64,000 nucleotides of DNA. It comes from Theobroma cacao (taxonomy: Eukaryota > Streptophyta > Magnoliopsida > Malvales > Malvaceae). Positions 11,604 through 23,425 of this stretch are shown piece after piece (position 1 is the first letter of the stretch; every line of letters begins with the position of its first letter). The notes beneath the pieces were generated by a model, which had not been told where the DNA came from, did not search any database, and saw nothing but the letters and a program-made list of their open reading frames with translations. The DNA lies in NCBI RefSeq assembly GCF_000208745.1, contig NC_030852.1:21067369-21131368 (forward strand), written 5' to 3'. The position numbers were made by a program, and so were the translations under genes.

Positions 11604-13164
11604 ATGGCTCTACAAAAATCAGTAGTGGCTGAGGGACAATCAACAACTAGACTACCTTTGTTTGATGGTTCTAATTACACTTATTGAAGCACTAGAATGT
11701 CAATTTACATTAGAGTTATAGACTATGAAATGTGAGACATCATAATTGATGGACCCTTTATGCCCTCAACTATAAATGTACTGAAAAATGAGTTGATGCC
11801 CAAGCCAAGGTCTGAATGGACTGAGGTTGAAACTAAGAAAGTTCAAATAAACTTTAAGGCCATCAACACATTACATTGTCCCTTCACCCCCACTGAATTT
11901 AACAAAGTCTCAAGCTGTACAACAACTAAACAAGTGTGAGAAAAACTTAGAATAATTCATGAAGGGACTTCTTAAGTAAAGAAGTTCAAAATTGCTCTCT
12001 CAACACATAGTTATGAAATGTTCAAAATGGAGCCTAGTGAAGACATCACTAGCATGTTTGATAGGTTTACAAACATCACAAATAAATTACGTCAACTAAG
12101 CAAGCCTATCCGTAAACATGAATTAGTTAAGAGACTGCTTAGATGCCTACCAAAATCTTGAAAGCCAAAAGTGACTACCATTAGAGAGGCTAAAGATCTG
12201 AACATCATCACACTTGATGAGATTTATGGTTCTCTTCTTACTCATGAGCTGAAGCTTAAGGAAGAAGAAGAATAAAAAGACCGAAAGGAAGTAAAGGAAA
12301 AGAAAAAAACATTGCACTTAAAGCCAGCATCCTTGAAGAAGAGCTGGAAGAGCTTTCCTGTGATGATGATGAAGAATTAGCTCTAGTTGCAAGAAAATTC
12401 AGAAAGCTAATGAGCAAAAGAAATTAAAGGTTAACTATAAGAGGTTTCAGGAAAAACCAAGGTGCTTCATGGAAAATAAGGAACAAAAATGACTCCAACA
12501 AAAGGGAGGAGATGATCTGCTATGAATGCAAGAAATCTGGTCACTTCAAGTCCGAGTGTCCATTGCTGAAAGATGAAACCCCAAAGAAAAAAAAGAAATC
12601 CAAGAAAGCAATGGTGGCTGTTGCATGGTTAGACAGTGACACATCAAGCTCTGTAACTGATGATGAAAAATCTGAGAAAAGAGCAAACATTTGTTTAATG
12701 GCACAAGAGGATGAAATAGAGGTACCCTCATCCCCCTACATTAATTCTTATGATGATTTACAAGATGAGTATGAGTGCTTGTATGATGAATTTGAAAAAC
12801 TTTTTTCAAAATACAAATCATTAAAGAACCAGGCTGGATTACTTGAAAATGATTTGGAACAAATCAAATAAGAATTCACTTTTGTTTTGAGCAAAGAAAT
12901 ATTTTGCAAATTAAGTTAGAACACTCAAAAGCAGACTTTGAGGTTTTAAAACAAGAGCTGGAAAACAAGTCTAAAGCTTTGCAAATAACTCTTGATGAAA
13001 ATACAGCTTTTAAATGTTTGAAAAATGAATCTTCAAAAAGAGATGTATACCACAATAAAAATTCAGCTAAAGCATTACCTAGATGTTATAATTGTGGTAA
13101 ACATGGTCATTTATCATATAAGTGTTTGAAGAAAAGAACAGTGCAGAAAGTTAAGAAAATCTAG
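11604..13164 (+). pseudogene. gag: SIRE-like gag (capsid/nucleocapsid), broken
   Basis: Begins with ATG at 11604 about 55 bp after the PBS; the first residues read MALQKSVVAEGQSTTRLPLF, followed by the FDGSNYTYW-type capsid start, with W replaced by a stop. At least six in-frame stops occur before 12280, and the frame changes twice (near 12300 and 12870). Two CX2CX4HX4C zinc knuckles are intact: CYECKKSGHFKSEC at 12518-12559 and CYNCGKHGHLSYKC at 13084-13125, separated by an acidic/coiled-coil-like stretch. Paired knuckles with a long spacer are a feature of SIRE-type Gag. Gag packages the RNA in cytoplasmic virus-like particles; this copy cannot make it. Confidence 0.9.
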
Positions 13165-13616
13165 GTTCCTAAGGGATCCTTTGTTGCAACTAACACTCAA
13201 GGACCCATCAAAGTATGGGTAACTATAAAGAAAAACAGAAATTCTATTTTGTAGGTTGAGCTGGACTTAAAGGAGACATGTTCGAAAGCTCAACTTAAGA
13301 AGAAACAGCTTTGGTACTTGGACAGTGGTTGTTCACGGCACATGACAGGGCATGAAATGCTGTTTGCTCAGCTAGATAAGAGAAAAGGAAGAACCGTATC
13401 TTTTGGAGATGATTCAAATGGAAGAATACATGGTATAGATACAGTTGGTAAGAATTCCCAAACTTAAATTAGTCATGTGTTGTTGGTTAAAGGGTTAAAG
13501 CATAATTTACTAAGTATTAGTCAATTATGTGATAAAGGATTTAGAGTGTGCTTTGATTCAACTAAGTGTGAAGTGATAGATATGAGTACAAATAAAATCT
13601 CATTTATGGAAATAGA
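13165..13616 (+). pseudogene. SIRE-like aspartic protease region, broken
   Basis: Same frame as the second zinc knuckle. The active-site block reads WYLDSGCSRHMTG with the D-S-G triplet at 13321-13329, followed by the VSFGDDSNGRIHGID and GLKHNLLSISQLCD blocks typical of copia proteases. Stops at 13162, 13252 and near 13466 interrupt it. The protease would cut Gag-Pol inside the particle. Confidence 0.88.
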
Positions 13617-14699
13617 TTGAAGAATATGTATGTAATGTTTCTTGAAGATCTTGAAGTAAATAGTGAAGTATGTCTTGTTACAAATATTGAAAATGATAGT
13701 TGGCTATGGCATAAGAGATTAGGACATGTGAGTATGCATACTATGTCAAAATTAATTAAGAAGAATCATGTTGCTGGATTGCTTGAGTTAAAATTTGAAA
13801 ATAATAGGATATGTGATGCTTGCAAACTAGGAAAATAAGTTAGGACATTCTTCAAGTTTAAGAAAATTATGTCAACATCTAAACCTCTTGAATTGCTTCA
13901 TACTGATCTATTTGGTCCAATAAGAACAACTAGCTTAAGAGGAAAATCTTATGGCTTTGTAATAGTTGATAACTATTCTAGATATACTTGGGTGTCTTTT
14001 CTTCCTCATAAAAATGATGCTCTATAAGCATTCTTAAGTCATTGTAAGAAAGTAGAAAATGAAAAAGGACTAGCCGTAGTTAACATAAGGAGTGATCATA
14101 GAGGAGAATTTGAAAATGATGAGTCTGAAAAGTTTTGCAATGAAAAGGGGTTGGATCACAATTTTTTTACAATTAGAACACCCCAGCAAAATGGAATTGT
14201 AGAAAGGAAAAACTGAACCTTGAAAGAAATGGCTAGGACCATGCTATGTGAGAACAACCTACCTAAATATCTTTGGGCTAAGGCAATAAATACAGCAACT
14301 TATATTGTTAATAGAGTCTCAATAAGGCCCTTGATTTCAAAGGCTCCATATGAACTTTATAAAGGTAGGAAACCAAATATTTCTCACCTTAGAAGTTTTT
14401 GTTGTAAATGCTTTGTATTGAACAATGGAAAATAGCCCCTGGGGAAGTTTGATGCAAAGAGTGATGAAGCAATATTTTTTAGGATATGCTTTAAACTCAA
14501 AGGCCTATAGAGTTTTTAACAAAAGGACCTGGACCGTTGAAGAATCAATTCATGTAGTTTTTAACGAGTTAAATCCATTGCAAAAAGAAGTTCATGATGA
14601 TGATGATGATGTAGAAGTCCTAGAAAAACCAATGGAGGAAATGAGCTTAGAAAACAACAAAAATAATGAAGAAAGCTCACCTAGAAAAGAAAATTAAGC
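13617..14699 (+). pseudogene. SIRE-like integrase, broken
   Basis: The pre-integrase zinc region is visible as WHKRLGH...CDACKLGK (13700-13838). The catalytic triad is recognisable in one frame: D in LHTDLFGP (13905-13907), D in RSDHRGEF (14094-14096) and E in QQNGIVERKN (14202-14204). Several stops occur (13836, 14026, 14215, 14432), and the frame changes near 14425. The tail 14580-14697 is acidic and Asp-rich. Integrase joins the cDNA to host DNA and makes the 5-bp TSD seen at the element ends. Order PR-IN-RT marks this as Ty1/copia. Confidence 0.9.
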
Positions 14700-16408
14700 T
14701 CCACTTTTAGAAAATCTATAAAAAGCAAAAAATCAGCATGATGATCTACCAAGGAGTTGGAGATTTGTAAGAGATCACCCACAATAGCAAAAAATTAGTG
14801 AGATTTCACAAGGAGTTAAAACTAGGAAAGCAGCTAGAGAAACTTGTGAGTTTTTAGCTTTTATATCTCAAATTGAACCTAAAAACTTTGAAGAAGCTGA
14901 AAAAGAGGAAAGTTCGATAATAGCCATGCAAGAAGAACTTGATCACTTCACAAGGAGTCATGTATGTTCATTGGTACCTAGACCTTCAAATCACCCTATT
15001 GTTGGTACAAGATGGGTATTTAGAAATAAGGTAGATGAGCAAGGAAACGTAGTTAGAAATAAAGCTAGGTTGGTAGCAAAAGGATACAACTAAGAAGAAG
15101 GAATAGATTATGATGAAACTCTTGCTCCGGTTGCTAGGATTGAAGCTATAAGGTTGTTGCTAGCTTTTTTGCATGTTTCATGAATTTTAAATTGTTCCAA
15201 ATGGATGTCAAAAGTGCATTCTTAAATGGATTAATTCAAGAGGAAGTATATGTAGAACAACCACCTAGTTTTGAAGACTTTGAAAAATCTAATCATGTTT
15301 TCAAACTTCATAAAGCCTTGTATGAATTGAAACAAGCTCTTAAAGCTTGGTATGAAAGGCTTTCAAAAATTCTAGTTGAGAAAAGGTATGATAGAGGCAG
15401 CATCGATACTATATTGTTCATTAAAAGATATCTAAATAATTTAATTGTTGTGCAAATATATGTGGATGATATTGTATTTGATGCAACTAATGAAGCTTTA
15501 TGCAAGAACTTTGCAAAGGAAATGCAAGGTGAATTTGAGATGAGCATGATGGGAGAGTTAAAGTACTTCCTTGGTCTTCAAATCAAACAAAATGAGGAAG
15601 GAATCTTCATCAACCAAGAAAGATATACTCATGATATGCTCAAGAAATTCGATATGCTAAAGCTGAAATCAATTTCCACACCAATGAGTCCATCCACTAA
15701 ACTCGACTTAGATGAAAAAGGTAAGGATGTAGATCAAAAGCTCTATAGAGGTATGATCGACTCTCTTCACTACTTAACAGCAAGTAGACCAGATATTCAG
15801 TTTAGTGTGTGCTTGTGTGCTAGATTTCAGTCACAGCCTAAAGAATCACACCTAACAGCTGTTAAGAGAATTTTTAGATACCTCATAGACACTCAAGAAC
15901 TAGGAATATGGTACTCTAGAAACTCAACTCTTAGCTTAGTTGGATATTCATATGCTGACTTTACTGGCAGCAGAACTGATAGGAAAAGCACTAGTGGAAT
16001 ATGCCAATTTTTAGGAAGGATGCTTGTGTCCTGGTCCAGCAAAAAGCAAAACTCAGTGGCACTGTTTACAATAAAGGCTGAATATGTATCATTAGGTAGC
16101 TATTGTGCACAAATCCTTTGGATCAAGCAATAATTAAAAGAGTATGGAATAACTATGCATAATGTACCGATATACTGTGATAACACAAGTGCAATCAATA
16201 TATCAAAAAATCCTGTGCAGCACTCTAGGACAAAGCACATTGAAATTAGACACCATTTTATTGGAGACTATGTGATGAAAAATGATATTAAGATAGAATT
16301 TGTGAATACCTTACATCAATTAGCAGACATTTTTACGAAACCTCTGAGTGAAGATAGATTCTGTGAGATTAGAAGAAATTTAGGGATGATTAGTGTGAAG
16401 GAATTATA
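14700..16408 (+). pseudogene. SIRE-like reverse transcriptase and RNase H, broken
   Basis: RT starts near 14900 (IIAMQEELDHF, then VGTRWVFRNKVDEQG). A stop at about 15091 and a lengthened T run at 15163-15170 break the frame, after which 15180-16133 is open for 317 residues: QMDVKSAFLNG, the catalytic YVDD at 15459-15470, MSMMGELKYFLGLQIKQ, SRPDIQFSV and the RNase H block DRKSTSGICQFLG. A TAA at about 16131 separates the RNase H end (CDNTSAINISKNP, RTKHIEIRHHFI, QLADIFTKPL), which terminates at 16406-16408. The YVDD core is intact. This is the longest open coding block in the window. Confidence 0.95.
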
Positions 16409-16803
16409 AGAAAACCTTTGGCTTTCTCATAAGAAACAGAATGCTTTCAGTTGACTAAGGATTTCTCAGTCAACTAAGAGTGGTCTGACAGCCTTAAATA
16501 ATAAGACTCAGTAAGTATAGAGAAAGAAGAGTAAAATGTGGTAAAAATATGTGTTTACCGAGTGCAAAAAGAATGAAGAAAAATTGTCAAAGGTAAATAA
16601 CCAAATTTTAGAGGGAAGTTTGAAATTATAAAGAAATGAAATAGGGCAGTACTTAAAGGAAGGGGAGTAGTTTTTTCTTTGCAATAACTGTAGACTACCT
16701 CTCCTCCTTTCTCCCCTGAACCAGCTGCTCTAGAAACAAAAACCTAAATCTCCTTGTTTGCCTCTGAAACTGACTCAAACCCTTAGAAATTTCTGCAACC
16801 AAC
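16409..16803 (+). other. Spacer between pol and the third ORF of the SIRE-like element
   Basis: No open frame. A GTTGACTAAG...CAGTCAACTAAG inverted word pair at about 16450-16485 repeats the palindromic word found in this element's LTR. Confidence 0.6.
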
Positions 16804-17069
16804 ATGGCTAGAACATCTCAGAGCAAAGAGATATCAGAAAAGAAGAAAGGGAAAAGGCCAATGGAGGAAGAAACAAGAACTGAAAGTGTGAAAAAGAAAC
16901 TGAGAATCATGGCTAGTTCAGTGAAAGATATATCCGAGAAACTTAGAGAAAAAAAAAGCAAAAAACTGACAAGAATAGAGAAATAGAGCCTTCACTCCAT
17001 AAAGGTACCAGTTCTTCTTCTTCAAAATTTAGGAATAAGTTGCATGAGTATAGATTCAAAAATATCAAG
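16804..17069 (+). pseudogene. Third ORF of the SIRE-like element, N-terminal piece
   Basis: ATG at 16804 opens a basic, Lys-rich start (MARTSQSKEISEKKKGKRP) with a stop at 16984. Sequence up to 17069 still reads FRNKLHEYRFKNIK in the next frame, where a solo LTR (17070-20099) interrupts it. The gene resumes at 20105. This position, 3' of pol, is where SIRE-lineage elements carry an extra 'env-like' ORF. No membrane segment is seen in this piece. Confidence 0.7.
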
Positions 17070-20000
17070 TGTCACAATCCGGAACTTCCATCGAACTCGT
17101 GACAACCGCCGCGATGTCCCGATAGACATTCATTACCCAAAATGCCAATCGAAACCTCGCAAGGCTTAACATCAGCTTTCTCGCTTCCCTTATGAGTATT
17201 AGTTACTAAAATCATGTTTTAAAGTGATATGAACCAATTTCAATTCAAAAACAGTCAAAGAGAAGTTTCAACTACACAAGGGTATTTTGGTCATTTTTTC
17301 TAAAAATTTCGAAACCAGCTAAAATGTAGTTTAAAGTGAAATTTACACATTTCATAATCAAAAATAAGTTTAGATATCTAAAACATTCATTTAAAGTGAA
17401 ATTATAGCTAATGAAATAAAATAAAAATAATGAATAAAATATTCTAATTTTTCATAAAATAATTTTTATAGAACACTACGTAAATAATTTTTATAGCGTA
17501 AAAGCAAAATAAATTCCAACATACAGTAGCACATGCAGCCAAGTATTCAAAACATTTAACAACAACATGTGGGCCCCCAAATGACTACAAGTAATGAAGG
17601 TTGTGAACCTACAGTTTTTGAGGATGCAAGTCCAACTATAGCCCTCAACGAAATGACCTATCTACCGACTATCCTAAGCCTGAAATGGATGGAAAGGAGG
17701 ATGGTGAGATTATATAATCCTAGTGAGTAAACAAATACTATCTAAAATATCTAAAGTCGAGTAAATGGAGACGATTAAAATAGATCATCATAAAATGGTT
17801 CATAAGCTCAAAACACATTTTAAATCATCTAAACCAGTTACATTTCATCAAAAATATATAACGAGGCTTATGATTTCCTAAAAAGCTTGGCTCGTGCCAA
17901 AATCATTCTCATACTCGGTTTTCAGGGATACCTTGGCTTGGGGCTATCCTAACCGAATCTGCCAAGGCTATTAAAAAGTCATGTACGCATAAATCGTGTT
18001 TTTATTTTGAAAACATAGTCGTTCTTTGGCGTTAGTTGAGTTCACCCTCACGTGGTGGTTTAGCGTGAAGTGAACTTTAAAGTTTTACCTCAGGAGTTAC
18101 CCTACGCACCTCTCCGGTCGAGGTAAGATATAACAAGGTTTACCGTGCCCCTCAATAGGCTGGTCCACAAAAACCCGCCCACTGCAATAAGCTAATCGAT
18201 ATCCCACCAAATTAATAAAATTCCAACATCATGACGTGGCAATTATTTTACAACACAGCATGTCAAGGAAAAACAACAGTTCATATATGTTTAGCACAAT
18301 TACCAATCTAGCCACTCATGCCCACATTATAATAAGCCATTCAATTCAAACCATGATTTATAACACAGCAAGTAGTCTCCAATTACTCCATTTTCAAAAC
18401 CATCATTCAATTTGAAGACAATTTTATAAAATCATTTCATTTAATCACATTTTGCTTATACAACATAAAGATTTACCATTTAAACTCATTTTTCCATCAA
18501 ATCACAAAAACGAATAAAAACTACTTTAGATAATTAAGACGATAATAAGGTTACTCACTATAATGGGAATCAAATTCTGAGTACTCCGATTCTTGATCCT
18601 CGGGTACTATCTCTTTACTTTTGCTAGAATGCTCACCACTTAGACATAATGCACAATAAGCCATTTACTACATTTGTGCTAAATTGTTATAAAACCAATT
18701 CAGGCTCTATACTAATGCATGAAATGGGATGTGAAATGCTCAGGTAACCATCTAAATACGGTGTTCAATATAAATTCAATTATGTACCTAAATAAAATGG
18801 TATTGGCCTAATTCGATCTATCACCCGATTAATTGGCCAATACGTCCAATTCAACTCCAAACAATTCCATTTCTCTCCCAATACTCCAATTCATTAAACT
18901 CAAGTCAAGTAACATAAAATTTAGCAAGATCATCTTCACATTTCTTCTTGGGAATTTCGGCCATCGTTGGTGCATGAACACTATGGTTTTTCCCACTTGA
19001 TTTTTACACCATAAATCATTAATTCCTAACCAAATCACTTGAAATAAAATCAAGTCCACCCTCAACACACCATAGGGAAGATTCGGCCAATGGAGGGTGA
19101 TGGAAGAAAATGAATTTTTTCTTGTTTGTTTTTCATGCTACACATCACTAACTAACTAAAAACACTAGAATATACTGAAATCTAACCAAATCCAAGTTCA
19201 AAACTCCTCCTCCCATGTTAGGCCAACAAGGGTATCCTCAAGCAAACTTGATTCTCAACCATGGGAAACGAAAAAGAATGCATAGGAAAGGTAGATCACA
19301 AGTTAGAATTGAAAATTCTTACCTTTTGTCACTTGATTCTTTGAAATTTTGTAAATTTCTCTTGAATTTCTTAGCTAGGTTTTTGTTCTTCTTCTTTTCT
19401 TCCCTTTTCTTCCTATAGCCGACCAAGAGAAATGAGTTGGGAGGGTTATGGGCTGATTTTTAAAGCCAAATAATAAAATAATCCAAGCTTGACACTTTTC
19501 ACCATGTTATTGGTCCATATTTAAAAACTTAATAATTAAGCTTTCTTCCACCACCACATAAAATCCTCCAATTATCCATGATATAAAATGCTAATAGCTG
19601 CAATCCATGGGCATGACAAGTGTTGGGTGGTGTAAAATTACAATTTTGCCCCTGGAGTGGTAAAATGTCTATTTTGCCCCTGGGGTGGCAAAATGTCTAT
19701 GTTGCCTTTATCCTCGAAAAAATACCAAAATTAAAATTCTTCACTTCTCAAACTCAAATTATACTCCAAATGATCAATTTTTGTCAAAAATTTCATTCAA
19801 CACTCACATCTTAACCTCGGGTGGCAAACTGACCATTTTGCCCTTAAGTCATGAAAATTTCAATTTGACTCCAAATCGGTTCTTGAACTCCAAATCACCA
19901 TTTGAAGTCATTCTAAGGTTTTAAAATTCTCAATTTCATCTTAAAATCTCTATTTGGACTAGTTCGAGGCTTAATTCAACTTAATTGTACCATTTGGTAC

Positions 20001-20099
20001 ATTGTTGTCTTTTAACGATTTTCGAGGTACCCAAGTAAGCAAACATGTATTCTTATGTAGGAATGGCATAATAAACATATTATAGAGCTGGGCTTGACA
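17070..20099 (-). mobile_element. Solo gypsy-type LTR, minus orientation (family TGTAAAACTCGACC)
   Basis: Starts TGTCACAATCCGG and ends GGGCTTGACA in plus-strand coordinates, flanked by tcaag (17065-17069) and tcgag (20100-20104), a 5-bp TSD with one change. It is the reverse complement of the family at 23426-26287 and 63221 and parallel to 58457-61559. Its 3030 bp carry no gene. A splice-donor-like site appears as CTTAC at 19318-19322. Pieces such as AATTTTGCCCCTGG recur (19640-19860). No PBS, PPT or second LTR is present, so it is a recombination product. Confidence 0.88.
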
Positions 20100-20104
20100 T
20101 CGAG

Positions 20105-21762
20105 AATGCATCAAACTCTTGTGGAAAATTCATTGACTGGAAGAGTTTTAAGGAAAATGTAGAAATCCAGACCAATCTATCTGAGTACTTTGATGAACTA
20201 AAACTAAAAGGTTACAACACCTTTAAGAATAGGTCTTATAGTCCAAGTATCGTCAAAGAGTTTTACTCTGAAATTGCTTTGAAAAGAAAGGAATTAATAG
20301 ATTCTGATGATTATGTAGAAGATGGTTTGAATGTTTATTTGAATGGAAAAAAGTTTGTTATGACTATTGAGGATTTAGGGAATCTGTTGCAAATAGAGTA
20401 TGAAAAATGTGAATTTGAACTGCCTAAAAAATATGATTCATCCTCATTATGGGAGATCATCACTGGTAAGAAAGAAAAATATTCTTCAAAAAGTAATTCT
20501 GGTTTGATAACCAGCCCTCAGATCAGAATTCTACACTATTTCATAGCAGCAAATATATAAGGCAGAAGTGGAAGCCTTAGCTACATCAACCGCCAGTACC
20601 TTTGGCTGATGGAGCATGCTTTCAATGGAGTGTCTCTAAATTTGGGAAGATTTATGATTGAGAAAATGAGAAGTGCTTGCAGACTTGATAAGGTAAATTT
20701 ACCATATGAGAATGTGATTACATCCCTTATGCAGAATAAGGGAATATGGTAAAGAGGTATGATATGGACCTGGTAAAAACCAGAGATCAAGCTATTCAAT
20801 ATGGCAGCTTGGTTAAAATGGGGTATGTGCTCGATGGAGAAAAGTTAATTAAAACCTTTAAAACTGGCCCAAGAAAAGAACACAGTTTGCCTGCTCAACT
20901 TGAAGAAGCTCTTTCCAGATTTTCAAATGAAATGATTTTTAATCTGCTCATGAGGATTGATGGTAAGTTGATTGACCAAGGAGTGAAGCTACAAAAAATG
21001 AAAGATAAAATCACTGAATTGGAAAATAAATTGAAGAAGAAGGAAAACATGCCATCTGAACCTGTGGTCGCAAACAGTTCTGCCACATCCAACACTGCAC
21101 CTGCACAACAAGGTGCTGAAAGTTTAGCTAAGTCAGCAGAAAAATCAACTCCTCATGTTGAAAGTTCTGGCATTCAGGCTAAAAGTTCCACCTACAAATC
21201 TACCAGTCCTGCTCTGCAAACTGAAGACTCTCCCTAAGGGGTTGATCAACCAACCAAGAAAACATCCCCTGAACCTCAAAGCAAAAATGATTCAGAGATA
21301 GAGAAACACCAGGCCTCTCCTCCAAATTCAGAGGAAGTTTCCATCATGGATATCTTTCACCAAATGATTAAGAAGGGACAAGCTGAAAAAGAAACTGCCA
21401 AGACAAAAACTCGAAAGGATGGTGAAGGTGTAGGAAAAGGAATGAAATATGCATCAGCTACTAGAGTAAAGACAAAAGCAGGGAAAGTCAAAGCCACTGC
21501 AGCTCCAACAACTGAGGCAAAACTACCAACCAAAAGTAGGAAGACAACGGCAACCAAGACAACTTTTTTCAAGAGAAGAAAGTCTTTCAGGTTGTCAGAG
21601 AAATCCAAACCAGTTTTAGCCTCCTCTCCAATCCTTGTCTCAAACAAGTCCTCACCAGAATCTTCCCCAAGACAGTCATCACCTCTCCGAGAGCCCTCTC
21701 CTTTTTCTCTCAACCCTTTCTATAACACTGAATACTCACCCTCTGACTCATTAGATGAATAG
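20105..21762 (+). pseudogene. Third ORF of the SIRE-like element, main part (plant transposon-protein-like domain plus coiled coil)
   Basis: Reading resumes as FIDWKSFKENVEIQ, then YSPSIVKEFYSEIAL and KKFVMTIEDLGNLLQI, with a stop at 20558, then SYINRQYLWLMEHAFNGVSL-like and LPYENVITSLMQ blocks. This layout fits the 'putative plant transposon protein' domain (PF20167, from memory) seen downstream of pol in SIRE-type elements. From 20746 another frame opens: a predicted coiled coil (VKLQKMKDKITELENKLKKK, about 20985-21045), then a Ser/Pro/Thr/Lys-rich tail to 21762 with one stop at 21235. The stretches IPLRESSP- and KSF-rich parts look disordered. Function is unknown; I see no signal peptide or convincing membrane anchor, so 'envelope' is not supported. 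Confidence 0.75.
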
Positions 21763-22585
21763 AAGCCTCTCCCTTTGATGCTGACAAAAAGGGGGAGTAG
21801 AATAGAATGAGTGCAGGAACCAGGAACCAAAGAATAAATTTTTAAAAAAAACATTATGTTAAAGTAGAGGAACCAAGAACCCAGGAAAGAAAAGAAAGCA
21901 GAATCAGGAGCAGGAACTTAGAAAAATAGGAGATAGGAAGCAAAATTGTCCAAGGGCAATTTCGAAACACTTTTTTATTAACTGCTATTTGTGCCATGGT
22001 GGCACTTAAACACTCAGTTTTAATTCTGCTGTTTATGTGGTTGTATGTGAAAAATGAATGCTGATATGACTATGTTGCTTAATTGCTAAAAATTGAAGTC
22101 TGCTGATATTTTGCTATTTTGGTATTTTGAATGTCATGAACAAAATCTACTGGTGCTATGTTGATATTGATTTACATGCTGATAAATGATTTTTGTTATG
22201 GCATTGTGGATAATTTATGTTTAAAAATAGATATAGATGGTATGAATAGTATATGAATGATGTGAATAAAATATGAAATCAATGAACTATAGATAGTTGT
22301 TAGAACAGTGATGAAAAACTATCAATACTTCAAGCTAAGAGTTTAATGATGATTTCTTAATACTTACTTGCTGCGAATCACTCTATGTTGCTGAACATAT
22401 GTATACTCGAAATGTACAATATCATTTTCTATATGACGAAAACAAAATTGGATAAAATAAAATAAGTAAAATATGCACACACTAAGAGGGAGCTTATACT
22501 TAGGGGGAGAAATTCTCAATTTTTACAGAAAACTAAAAAGAATTAAAATGACACTATGCTGTTAATCAAGAAGTGTTTTGTCATC
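21763..22585 (+). other. 3' non-coding region of the SIRE-like element
   Basis: Contains GCTGACAAAAAGGGGGAG at about 21780-21797 and CTTAGGGGGAGAAATT at about 22500, two internal purine tracts of the kind repeated in SIRE elements, and T-rich sequence with repeated TGCTGATAT words (22050-22180). No gene. Confidence 0.75.
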
Positions 22586-22602
22586 ATGAAAAAGAGAGAG
22601 AT
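22586..22602 (+). promoter_or_regulatory. Polypurine tract of the SIRE-like element
   Basis: ATGAAAAAGAGAGAGAT directly before the TGTTGG of the 3' LTR. Confidence 0.8.
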
Positions 22603-23425
22603 TGTTGGCTCTATTAGTTTTTGATGATAATAAAACAATCCCATTTATTTGTGTCTAATACCTTTACTTGAGTGTGCAGGAAATTAATATATTTAATTAA
22701 TTTATTTACTCTTCAAAGAGTATTTTTGATAAAAAAAAAGGGATAAAATTAACAAGATGTAACTAAATAACAAGGAGGAAGCTTATTGGTGAAACAAGGA
22801 AGAACATTGGTTGACCAAATTTCAAATTGGAGAAATGACGGGCTGAAGAGTTTGAGAAACAGAATCAGTTTAGTCAACCAAGTCAGTCGACTAAATACTC
22901 TCTGCCAGAATCTACAAACCAGAAACAGAACCAACTTAGTCAACCAAGTTAGTCAACTAAGAGCTCTCTGTCTATAATTTGAACTAGAGCACTACAAGAC
23001 AAATTAACAGCTAGAACTCATCCTCAACTGTTTCCAACCAATATAAACTGCCAAACTACCATCAGAGTTGGATCTCCCAGTATAAAAGGGTCTTCCAACA
23101 ATTAGAAACAAGTTTTTTAAAAGCCTTGAAAGAGATTTGAGCTATAGAAAGTTGAAAAACCAGAAGAGCTTCATTGCACTTGTCTGCACTTAAACGTCTA
23201 CTCTTTGCATTTGTATTTAGCACTCAATCTTGTACCATTCAGATCAACCAGTGACCATAGGTACCTTCTTTTACTACTTCTCTTGTATTCTTAGAGTGAG
23301 GGAGTCACTCTAAAGGGTTATTCAAGCTTGGGATAGCTCGATTGTTAAAGGTTGTGGTTGAGCTTTTGAAAACCACTTTAGGTTTTAGTTGAGCCCGTGA
23401 AAAACTAGTGTAAAAGGTTATGACT
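22603..23425 (+). repeat. 3' LTR of the SIRE-like element, first part
   Basis: TGTTGGCTCTATTAG start; TATA at 23081-23088; GTCGACTAA-type inverted words at about 22865-22900 and 22937-22966. Interrupted after 23425 by a solo LTR, with target duplication atgac (23421-23425) and atgat (26288-26292). Confidence 0.92.

Noticed and set aside
16804..21762. Calling the third ORF an envelope gene
   Set aside because: No signal peptide, fusion peptide or membrane anchor is visible; only its position suggests it.
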